Both the position numbers and the translations under genes were made by a program. Below are positions 50,008 to 57,283 of a stretch of DNA of 64,000 nt, in pieces. The stretch is from CAIKMD01 sp035277525 (GTDB lineage Bacteria; Pseudomonadota; Alphaproteobacteria; ATCC43930; CGMCC-115725). The DNA lies in the NCBI GenBank assembly GCA_035277525.1, contig DATEKH010000106.1, positions 1 to 64,000 of the forward strand, given 5' to 3'. Within the stretch, counting starts at the first letter, position 1. Every line of letters starts with the position of its first letter. A model generated the notes under the pieces. That model worked only from the letters and a program-made list of their open reading frames with translations, did no database searches and was not told where the DNA came from.

Positions 50008-52605
50008 ATGATTTCGAAGGCTGTCTCGCGCGCTCGCGGCAGAAAAGGGGATGGCCGGATGCGATGGCGGAACGCGATTTCTGATTTAGCTGGCCTTGTC
50101 GGCGGGGGGGCCGGCTTCCCTTTGCGCTTCGCTGCGCAACCCCGTCCGCTCCGACCCGGGACCCTTCTCGCGCAGTCGTCGAACCGGGAGACGTCGAAGA
50201 AGTCGCCGAGCGCAGACCACATCGCTTCCCAGATCGACTCGGCACCGCGCTTGCGCGGTCGCCTGCTGCGAAAATATGTCGTCCTCTTCGTCGCGATGGT
50301 TTGTGTCGTCCTCCTCGTCAACGGCCTGCTCGAGATCTGGTTCTCGTACCAGGATCACCAGAGCTCGCTGATCCGCATCCAGCAGGAACAGGCGGAAGCC
50401 GCGGCAGCCAAGCTTGGCCATTTCGTCGACGAGATCGAAAATCAGGTCGGCTGGACGACGCAATTGTCGTGGACGACGGACAGTCTGGAGCAACACCGTT
50501 TCGACGCGCTCCGCCTGCTCCGGCAGGTTCCGGCGATCACCGAATTAGCCTCGCTCGACGCGACCGGCAGAGAGCGGCTGCGCGTGTCGCGCATCGCCAT
50601 GGACGTGATCGGCAGCAACCTCGATTTCTCGAAATCGCCGGCCTTTACCGAAGCCGTCGCTCACAAGGTCTATTACGGTCCAGTCTATTTCCGCCACGGG
50701 TCCGAGCCTTATATGACCTTGGCGCTCGCCGGCAACCGTCGCGAGAGCGGGGTCACCGTCGCCGAGGTCAACCTCAAACTCATCTGGGATGTCGTATCCC
50801 ATATCGAGGTCGGCAAGCATGGCGTTGCCTATGTCGTCGACCCACGAGGCAGGCTCATCGCACATCCCGATATCAGCCTCGTGCTGCGAAATACCGACAT
50901 GTCGGGGCTGGCGCAAGTCCGCGCGGCGCGCAATGCGGCGGCCACTGGCGGCGCCGATCCGGTGCGGATCGCCGATGACATCCATGGCCACAAGGTGCTG
51001 ACGAGCTATGCCGTCGCCACCCCCATGGATTGGCTCGTCTTCGTCGAACTGCCCGTCGGCGAAGCTTATGGTCCGCTCTACGCGTCCATCCTGCGCTCGA
51101 GCCTCTTGCTGCTCGCGGCGCTGGTTCTCGCCGGCCTTACTGGGTTCGTCCTCGCGCGCAGAATGGTCGGTCCGATCCTCGCCTTGCGCGCCGGCGCCTT
51201 GCGCATCGGCAGCGGCGACTTTGCGCAGCGCATTTCGATCAAAACCGGCGATGAGCTCGAAGTGCTCGCCGACCAGTTCAACGACATGGGCAGCCGATTG
51301 CAGCAATCCTACGCCGACCTCGAAAAGAAGGTGGAACTGCGGACCCGCGAGCTCGCCCAATCGGTCGAAGAGCTCCGCGCGCTGGGCGAGGTCAGCCAAG
51401 CCGTCAACTCGACGCTCGATTTGTCGGCGGTTCTCGACGCGATCGTCGCGAAAGCGGTCCAGCTTTCCGAGACGGAGGCCGGCGCGATCTATGTCTACGA
51501 TGATCGCGGCGAGCAGTTCGCGCTCAGCGCAACTCACGGAATGTCCGATGAGCTCATCGATGCCGCGACGCGCCACCGCGGTGAGCTCGGCGATACGATC
51601 GTCGGCCAGGCAGCCCGAACGCGCAAGTCGATTCAGATCCCGGATCTCCTCGAAACGCCGCATCTGCCGTTCCAACCCCTCATTGTTCAAGCCGGGTTTC
51701 GCGCCCTTCTCGCAGTGCCGCTGCTGCACGCAAATCGCAGTATCGGCGCGCTGGTCGTCCGCCGCCGCAAGCCGGGTCCGTTCTCCGCGGCCGTCATCGA
51801 CCTTCTTCAGACCTTCGCCGACCAATCGGCGCTCGCCATTCACAATGCCAGGCTCTTCACGGAGATCGACGAGAAGAGCCGGCAACTCGAAACCGCAAGC
51901 CAGCACAAATCGCAATTCCTCGCCAATGTGAGTCACGAGCTCCGCACGCCGCTCAACGCCATACTCGGCTATACCGAGCTGGTTCTCGACGATATCTACG
52001 GTGAGGTGCCCGCCAAAATACGCGAGGTCTTGAGGCGCGTGCAGACGAACGGCCAGCATCTGCTGGGGCTGATCAACGATGTGCTCGATCTTTCGAAGAT
52101 CGAAGCGGGACAGATGGCGCTCTCCGTATCGGCCTATTCGCTCGAGGATGTCCTTCACAGCGTCGTTGCTTCGCTCGAGCCGCTCGCAGCCGAAAAGCGG
52201 CTCAGGCTGACGCTCGACCTCGCTCCCGGGCTTCCGGTCGGTCATGGCGATGGCCGGCGCATTGCTCAAGTGCTGCTCAACCTCGTCGGCAACGCCATCA
52301 AGTTCACCGACCGGGGCGAGGTCGGCGTCGTCGCTTCCGCCGAGAACGGTTTCTTCCAAATCGCAGTGCGCGACACCGGGCCGGGAATTACCGAAGCCGA
52401 GCAGGACAAGGTGTTCGATGAGTTTCACCAGGTCGACAATTCGAGCACGAAAGCCAAGGGCGGAACCGGTCTCGGCCTCGCGATCGCGAAGCGGATCATC
52501 GAATTGCACGGCGGCAGGATTTGGCTTCGATCCAAGCTCGGCGAAGGCTCGACTTTTGGGTTCACTCTTCCGGTCATGATCGATCCCCAGATGGAGCGTC
52601 TATGA
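50008..52605 (+). CDS. Hybrid-type sensor histidine kinase (dCache, HAMP, GAF, HisKA, HATPase)
   Basis: An 865-residue membrane kinase. After a cytoplasmic N-terminus come TM1 (about 90-115), a periplasmic Cache-like sensor domain (to about 360), TM2 (about 365-390), HAMP, a GAF domain (about 470-610), the HisKA H-box with His643 in SHELRTPLNAI, and an HATPase with NAIKFTDRG and GTGLGLAIAKRI. Start at 50008 is set by GGAGG 5 bases upstream; the frame is open to 49846. The following receiver overlaps it by ATGA. Confidence 0.93.
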   Translation: MISKAVSRARGRKGDGRMRWRNAISDLAGLVGGGAGFPLRFAAQPRPLRPGTLLAQSSNRETSKKSPSADHIASQIDSAPRLRGRLLRKYVVLFVAMVCVVLLVNGLLEIWFSYQDHQSSLIRIQQEQAEAAAAKLGHFVDEIENQVGWTTQLSWTTDSLEQHRFDALRLLRQVPAITELASLDATGRERLRVSRIAMDVIGSNLDFSKSPAFTEAVAHKVYYGPVYFRHGSEPYMTLALAGNRRESGVTVAEVNLKLIWDVVSHIEVGKHGVAYVVDPRGRLIAHPDISLVLRNTDMSGLAQVRAARNAAATGGADPVRIADDIHGHKVLTSYAVATPMDWLVFVELPVGEAYGPLYASILRSSLLLLAALVLAGLTGFVLARRMVGPILALRAGALRIGSGDFAQRISIKTGDELEVLADQFNDMGSRLQQSYADLEKKVELRTRELAQSVEELRALGEVSQAVNSTLDLSAVLDAIVAKAVQLSETEAGAIYVYDDRGEQFALSATHGMSDELIDAATRHRGELGDTIVGQAARTRKSIQIPDLLETPHLPFQPLIVQAGFRALLAVPLLHANRSIGALVVRRRKPGPFSAAVIDLLQTFADQSALAIHNARLFTEIDEKSRQLETASQHKSQFLANVSHELRTPLNAILGYTELVLDDIYGEVPAKIREVLRRVQTNGQHLLGLINDVLDLSKIEAGQMALSVSAYSLEDVLHSVVASLEPLAAEKRLRLTLDLAPGLPVGHGDGRRIAQVLLNLVGNAIKFTDRGEVGVVASAENGFFQIAVRDTGPGITEAEQDKVFDEFHQVDNSSTKAKGGTGLGLAIAKRIIELHGGRIWLRSKLGEGSTFGFTLPVMIDPQMERL

Positions 52606-52964
52606 AAAAGCGTGTGCTCGTCGTCGAAGACCATGAAGACAATCGGCAGATCCTCCGCGATCTCTTGGGCAGCGCCGGATACGAGATGATCGAGGCGGGA
52701 AACGGCCAGGAGGCCATCGAGCGTGCCATTGAACTGCGGCCGGATTTGATTCTCATGGATATCCAGCTGCCGATCCTCGACGGCTACGAGGCCACCCGTC
52801 GCATCAAGGCCGATGCCTCTCTTCAGGCGATTCCGCTTATCGTGGTGACGTCTTACGCCTTGAGCGGCGATGAGGAAAAGGCGCGCCTCGCCGGGTGCGA
52901 TGACTATGTCTCGAAGCCCTTCAGTCCGCGCGACTTGTTGGCGAAGATCAGGCGCTATATCTGA
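52602..52964 (+). CDS. Single-domain response regulator receiver
   Basis: A 120-residue CheY-like receiver. The acidic pair VVEDHED (D10 with E9), phospho-acceptor Asp53 in LMDIQLP, the Thr in VVTSYA near 83 and Lys105 in SKPF are all present. No output domain. Its start overlaps the kinase stop (ATGA), so it is the immediate partner. It may relay phosphate to other proteins or, with the cyclase, form a phosphorelay. Confidence 0.94.
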   Translation: MKKRVLVVEDHEDNRQILRDLLGSAGYEMIEAGNGQEAIERAIELRPDLILMDIQLPILDGYEATRRIKADASLQAIPLIVVTSYALSGDEEKARLAGCDDYVSKPFSPRDLLAKIRRYI

Positions 52965-52982
52965 GAGAGCCACGGCATCCCG

Positions 52983-54095
52983 ATGCACGATCCACCGCGC
53001 ATATTGATCGTCGACGACAACGAGGCCAACCGCGACATCGTCAAGACGCGTCTTGCGATCAATGGATACGAATTTCTGCTGGCCGAGGACGGCGAGCAAG
53101 CCCTCGATCTTGCGCGCAGAGAGCAGCCCGATCTCATCCTCCTCGATGTCATGATGCCGAAGATCGATGGCATCGGCGTCTGCCGCGAGCTGAAAGCCGA
53201 CCCCGCTCTGCCCTTCATCCCCATCATCCTGCTGACCGCCCGGTCCGATAGCCGCGACATTGTCGCGGGTCTCGAAGCCGGGGCGGACGAGTACCTCACG
53301 AAACCGGTCGACCAGATCGCCTTGGCTGCGCGCGTCAAGTCGATGCTGCGTCTCAAGGATCTCCACGACCGCGTCACGGCGCACGCCCGCGATCTCGCGG
53401 ATTGGAACCGCGCCCTGGAACAGCGCGTCGCCCATCAGCTGCGCGAGCTCGAGCGCGTCGGACAGCTCAAGCGCTTTCTCGCCCCTCAGGTCGCGGAGAT
53501 GATCGTCTCGACCGGAAACGAAAAAATTCTCGAGAGCCACCGGCGTGAGATCACGGTGGTCGTTTGCGATCTCCGCGGCTTCACGGCATTTTCGGATACG
53601 GCCGAGCCCGAGGATGTGATGGCCGTGCTGCGCGAATACCAGACGACGCTGGGGCGGCTCATCGACAAATACGAGGGGACGCTCGAGCGGTTCACGGGCG
53701 ACGGGCTCCTGGTCTGGTTCAACGATCCTCTGCCTTGCGCGGATCCGTGTGTGCGCGCCGCGCGCATGGCGATCGATATGCGGGATGCGATCGTGCCCAT
53801 GACCATGAAGTGGCGCACGCTCGACCACGATCTCGGATTCGCGATCGGCATCGCACATGGCTACGCGACCCTCGGCCGAATCGGCTTCGAGCGGCGATCG
53901 GACTATGCCGCGGTCGGGATGGTGGTGAATTTGGCGGCCCGGCTTTGCGCCGAAGCAACCGACCGGCAGATTCTCGTCGACAGCAAGGTGTTCGCCGCGG
54001 TCGGCGCGCTCGCGAGTGCCGAGGCCGTCGGCGAGCTGCAATTGAAAGGCTTCAGCCGTCCGATCAAGGCCTATAACCTGACCGCGGCACGATGA
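52983..54095 (+). CDS. Receiver-linked class III adenylate/guanylate cyclase
   Basis: A 370-residue protein. Receiver domain 1-125 has phospho-acceptor Asp55 in LLDVMMPK and Lys in TKPVD. A coiled linker (about 125-180) leads to a class III nucleotidyl cyclase: VVCDLRGFTAFS near 190 with a metal Asp, ERFTGDGLLVWFND near 235 with the second, and the C-terminal AVGMVVNLAARLC near 310. It probably makes cAMP or cGMP under kinase control; which nucleotide is not certain. A Crp-type regulator follows after 61 bases. Confidence 0.92.
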   Translation: MHDPPRILIVDDNEANRDIVKTRLAINGYEFLLAEDGEQALDLARREQPDLILLDVMMPKIDGIGVCRELKADPALPFIPIILLTARSDSRDIVAGLEAGADEYLTKPVDQIALAARVKSMLRLKDLHDRVTAHARDLADWNRALEQRVAHQLRELERVGQLKRFLAPQVAEMIVSTGNEKILESHRREITVVVCDLRGFTAFSDTAEPEDVMAVLREYQTTLGRLIDKYEGTLERFTGDGLLVWFNDPLPCADPCVRAARMAIDMRDAIVPMTMKWRTLDHDLGFAIGIAHGYATLGRIGFERRSDYAAVGMVVNLAARLCAEATDRQILVDSKVFAAVGALASAEAVGELQLKGFSRPIKAYNLTAAR

Positions 54096-54156
54096 ACCAA
54101 AGGGGGACCCTTCGGCTCGATATCGGGAGCATCTGCGGGATGAAAGGCGGCGCGGA

Positions 54157-54849
54157 ATGATAAATGATCAGAGCGCGCAAGAGGCCGTGAAATTCTTGGG
54201 CAAATGCCTTTTGTTTCGCGCGCTCGACGATCGGGCGCGGCAGGAGCTTGCGTCGCGCCTGCGCCACCGTCAGTTCAAATCGGGGGAACCGATCTTTCAT
54301 GTCGGCGCCCCTGGCCAGAGCATGATGGTGATCCTCAAGGGTACGGTGCGAGTCTCGCTGCCGGGGCCGAGCGGGAAGACCGTGATCCTCGCCGATCTGT
54401 CGCAAGGCGACATCGTCGGCGAAGTGGCACTGCTCGATGGCAAAGGTCGATCGGCCGACGCGACCGCGCTGACGAATTGCCTGGTCGCGGCGCTCGAGCG
54501 AAGAGATGTCTTGCCGTTCCTCGAGAAGCGGCCGGACGTTTGCCTGAAGCTGCTCGAGCTGATGTGCGCGCGGCTGCGAAAATCCGATGAGCGGATGTCG
54601 GAGATCGCCTTCTTCGAACTGCCGGCGCGGCTCGCGAAAGTGTTACTCGAGCGGATCGGCGAGGCCGGCGGCGGAACGCCCAGATTGTCGCTGTCGCAAA
54701 GCGAGCTTGCCGGCATGATCAATGCAAGCCGCGAAAACGTCAATCGCTGCCTGCGCGATTGGCAACGCCGCGGCCTGGTGAGCCTCGATGAGCGCTGGAT
54801 CAGCGTTCTCCAGCGTGCGGCGCTCGGTGCAATCGCCAGCCCGTTTTGA
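54157..54849 (+). CDS. Crp/Fnr-family transcriptional regulator
   Basis: A 230-residue protein: cyclic-nucleotide-binding-like beta roll at 15-130 (SKGEP-like FKSGEPIFHVGAPGQSM; GDIVGEVALLDGKGRSADATAL) and a C-terminal winged HTH with LSQSELAGMINASRENVNRCL. Fnr cysteines are absent, so it is Crp-like. Next to a receiver-cyclase gene, cAMP binding is likely. It may control the following operon: a candidate promoter lies 80 bases beyond its stop. Confidence 0.92.
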   Translation: MINDQSAQEAVKFLGKCLLFRALDDRARQELASRLRHRQFKSGEPIFHVGAPGQSMMVILKGTVRVSLPGPSGKTVILADLSQGDIVGEVALLDGKGRSADATALTNCLVAALERRDVLPFLEKRPDVCLKLLELMCARLRKSDERMSEIAFFELPARLAKVLLERIGEAGGGTPRLSLSQSELAGMINASRENVNRCLRDWQRRGLVSLDERWISVLQRAALGAIASPF

Positions 54850-54928
54850 ACGCGGCGATCGCGCACGGCGTTGAGCCCACTTCATGCTAATCCAGAATGC
54901 TTCGGCGCGCGATCGCTCGGAATGATTA

Positions 54929-54957
54929 TTGTTCCGCATGTTTTCGTGCGGTATAGT
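54929..54957 (+). promoter_or_regulatory. Candidate sigma-70 promoter of the MNIO operon
   Basis: TTGTTC at 54929-54934 and TATAGT at 54952-54957 are separated by 17 bases. The spacer contains an inverted repeat (CCGCA and TGCGG at 54934-54938 and 54947-54951, 8-base loop), a possible operator. It lies 115 bases before the first gene's likely start. Confidence 0.5.
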
Positions 54958-55072
54958 AAACGTCAAAAGCAAATGAGCCGGACTGCGGAAGCATAAAAAT
55001 CACGCCGTAGAACCGTGGGTGGCGTTAGCGTCATATCAAGTTCGTCGGACCTGTCACCAGCGAGGGCTGGTC

Positions 55073-55996
55073 GTGTGGTTTCTTTTGGAATGGCCCGATC
55101 CGCCTTTGCCGATCGGCATCCCTGCTCCTGCAAGGATGCTGCGCTCGGCATGCGACGATTTTGGCCTCGCGAAGAGCAGATCCTGCGAAGAGAGCGCCAT
55201 CCGCTTCGATTTCGACGCGCGCGATGGCGAAAGCCTTTCGGCGAGCACGCAGGCATCCTTCCGCGCCGATTTCCATCGCGAGCTGGCAACCCTCCGCGAC
55301 TGGCTCGCGCGAGAAGCGGGTTGGTCCTCGCTGTCAAGCTTCGAGCTTTGCGTTCACATCTCGAGCGCCTTCAAGATTTCGCGCGCGCTCGTGCCCCTAT
55401 GGGAAGGCCGCCCGGGCGTCATGGAGTTTCCTGCGTGGCGGGTCGCCGCCGGCAAGGCCGCGATCGTGCACGAGCTGGCGCATCTTTACCTGCCCAACGG
55501 CAACCGCTTTCTTGCGGAAGGCTTGGCAACCTTTCTGCAAGCACAGCTCGGCGGCAACCCGGCCTTTCCGAATTTCGGGCGATCGCTGCACGCCGTCGCG
55601 CGCGACTGCTTGCTCGACATGATGTCCGCAGACAGGAACGCGCTCGACGCGGTGCAACTCGGCGAGCTCGATGCCATCCCGACGCCCAATCCCTTGGCGC
55701 TGACAGGGGCGCGCCGTCGTTATGCGAAGGAAGCGGCTTTCCAAACCGCCTGCTACGCCCTCGTCGGGTCGTTCGTCGAATTCCTGATCGAAATTGAGGG
55801 TCTCGAGCGATTCCAGCAGCTTTATGAGCGCACACCGCTCATTCCGGGACGGCTGGCGGCCGGCTTAGCTCAACGGTGGTCCGAAATTTACGGCCGCCCG
55901 CTGGTCGCGCTCGAGACCGAGTGGAAATCAAGGCTTGTCGGAGCGTATCGCACCGACGTCGCGCGTCAATCGGCGCCGATCCCCGGGCTCGCGTGA
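55073..55996 (+). CDS. HExxH metallopeptidase-like protein (peptidase MA-like)
   Basis: A 307-residue protein without a signal peptide. The zinc motif HELAH (133-137) and downstream Glu149 in FLAEGLATFLQ match the HELxH...EGLA pattern of peptidase MA-like proteins. GTG 55073, 6 bases after GAGGG, is a reasonable start; GTG 55019 and ATG 55136 are alternatives. It is 23 bases upstream of the Cys-Gly peptide gene and may mature the peptide (inference). The catalytic residues are visible, but activity and substrate are not. Confidence 0.72.
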   Translation: MWFLLEWPDPPLPIGIPAPARMLRSACDDFGLAKSRSCEESAIRFDFDARDGESLSASTQASFRADFHRELATLRDWLAREAGWSSLSSFELCVHISSAFKISRALVPLWEGRPGVMEFPAWRVAAGKAAIVHELAHLYLPNGNRFLAEGLATFLQAQLGGNPAFPNFGRSLHAVARDCLLDMMSADRNALDAVQLGELDAIPTPNPLALTGARRRYAKEAAFQTACYALVGSFVEFLIEIEGLERFQQLYERTPLIPGRLAAGLAQRWSEIYGRPLVALETEWKSRLVGAYRTDVARQSAPIPGLA

Positions 55997-56019
55997 AGAT
56001 TGAATGAGGAGGGACGAGA

Positions 56020-56337
56020 ATGCCGGAAATCTACCCGAAGGTCACCCGTAAGAAGCTGAAACAATCGGCCCGAAAGACCGCGGCGGGCAAAGCCCGCGTC
56101 TCGCTTCCGGGCGTCAAGACGGATGCAAAGCACGTCAACGCCACCGACAAATGCGCCTATGAAGCCAACCGCGAGCTGGCGCGGCTGATCGATAAGGCGA
56201 TGCGGACCGTGAAAAAACGCGACAAGCACGGACAGCATTTCGTCCTTGGATGGCGGCTCTATCCCAACCGCGATCACCCGCGCTGGAAGAACAAGGATGT
56301 TCACTCCTGCGGTTGCGGCTGCGGATGCGGCGCCTAG
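56020..56337 (+). CDS. Candidate RiPP precursor peptide with C-terminal Cys-Gly repeat
   Basis: A 105-residue basic peptide. Residues 1-95 have a Lys/Arg-rich N-terminus (VTRKKLKQSARKTAAGKAR), one Cys at 45 and a helical middle (YEANRELARLIDKAM). Residues 96-105 read SCGCGCGCGA: four Cys (97, 99, 101, 103) alternating with Gly. It has one of the strongest ribosome-binding sites in the region (GGAGGG 6 bases upstream). Placed before a hairpin and an MNIO enzyme, it fits a leader-core RiPP substrate. It could instead be a small metal-binding protein. Confidence 0.75.
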   Translation: MPEIYPKVTRKKLKQSARKTAAGKARVSLPGVKTDAKHVNATDKCAYEANRELARLIDKAMRTVKKRDKHGQHFVLGWRLYPNRDHPRWKNKDVHSCGCGCGCGA

Positions 56338-56353
56338 CGTTCCGCTTGATCAA

Positions 56354-56390
56354 GCGCCGGCGCTAAGCTCGCTCCGGCGCGGCTTTTGTT
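56354..56390 (+). terminator. Terminator-like hairpin after the precursor gene
   Basis: A perfect 7-bp stem (GCGCCGG at 56354-56360 and CCGGCGC at 56374-56380, 13-base loop) followed by GGCTTTTGTT. The short U-tract makes it a weak terminator, suited to partial read-through that yields more peptide than enzyme mRNA. Confidence 0.55.
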
Positions 56391-56428
56391 GACGAAGCGA
56401 GCGAAACAAAGCTCGAGGAGGGATTCCG

Positions 56429-57283
56429 ATGCCAACATCGCCAACACAGGGTATTGGCGTACTGTCGAGCATTTCCTTCGGCGGAACCGCATTGGCGGCC
56501 GCCTTTCAGAAAGGGCTCGGCCGCGACGTCCCCATGAATGTGAAGGACAATCGCGGCTATGACGCCAAAGCTCTGAACGAGGCTCTGCAGGCGCTGAACA
56601 ACGACGTCAAGCTGGGCTTGATCGTAACCGTGGGCGGCCTCGTGGTCGCGCAGGAAGCGGCAAAGGAGACCGGCGCGACCTTGCCTTTCATTTCTCTCGT
56701 GGGCGGCACGCCGGGCATGTTCCCGAGCCTTGGCCAGGGATATTTTCGCGGCGGCGTGAGCCTCGAGACCTTCGCGCAAAATCCGCAGCGCGTCGCTCAC
56801 CTCGCCAGTCTGGGCATCCCCGAAAACAAGATTTGCCTGCTCTCGAACCCGAACTCATACATGGCGGCCGCAGAAACCGCTGCCTGGACGTCCGCAGCGC
56901 GCGGGCCGGTGATCAAAGCGGGCGGCACCCGCAAAGGCAGCCCCAACAGCACGACCACCTACCGCACGGCCTTTGAGAAGATCGCACAAGCCGGGATGAT
57001 CGGCGTCGTCGTCAGCGCCGATCCGTTTTTCAAGGAAACCATGGACGAGCTGATCGATGTTGCGAATGAGTGGATTGGGCAGGGCAAAGGCAGGCGGATT
57101 TGCTATCCCTTGCATGACTACGAAAATCCGGCGGGCAGGTGCAAGCCCGCGCCCGGCTATACGCTGCACGGCCCAATGCTTGAAGAGGCCTATGAATCGC
57201 TCGGCCGGATGGCGGCCGCTTTTCTCGCCGGCCAGCCGATCGGCCTCGAGACGCTGGGGCTGAGCCCGCCGCGCGACCAATGA
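56429..57283 (+). CDS. TrpX-like ABC-type substrate-binding protein, no signal peptide
   Basis: A 284-residue protein with the PF04392-type binding fold (ISFGGTALAAAFQKGLG; GLIVTVGGLVVAQEAAKE; FISLVGGTPGMFP; GVVVSADPFF). There is no signal sequence, so it would stay in the cytoplasm, unlike ordinary binding proteins of the family. A strong GAGGAGGG ribosome-binding site is present. Its stop overlaps the MNIO start (ATGA). It may bind the peptide, a sugar or a cofactor inside the cell (inference). Confidence 0.75.
   Translation: MPTSPTQGIGVLSSISFGGTALAAAFQKGLGRDVPMNVKDNRGYDAKALNEALQALNNDVKLGLIVTVGGLVVAQEAAKETGATLPFISLVGGTPGMFPSLGQGYFRGGVSLETFAQNPQRVAHLASLGIPENKICLLSNPNSYMAAAETAAWTSAARGPVIKAGGTRKGSPNSTTTYRTAFEKIAQAGMIGVVVSADPFFKETMDELIDVANEWIGQGKGRRICYPLHDYENPAGRCKPAPGYTLHGPMLEEAYESLGRMAAAFLAGQPIGLETLGLSPPRDQ

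Noticed and set aside
50545..54041. Two very long minus-strand ORFs (654 and 538 aa)
   Set aside because: Antisense to the histidine kinase and receiver-cyclase genes, whose domains are unmistakable.
56020..56337. Alternative reading of the Cys-Gly peptide as a metallothionein
   Set aside because: Possible, but the Cys are confined to the last ten residues and the gene context (MNIO, PqqD-like domain) favours a modified peptide; kept as an alternative only.
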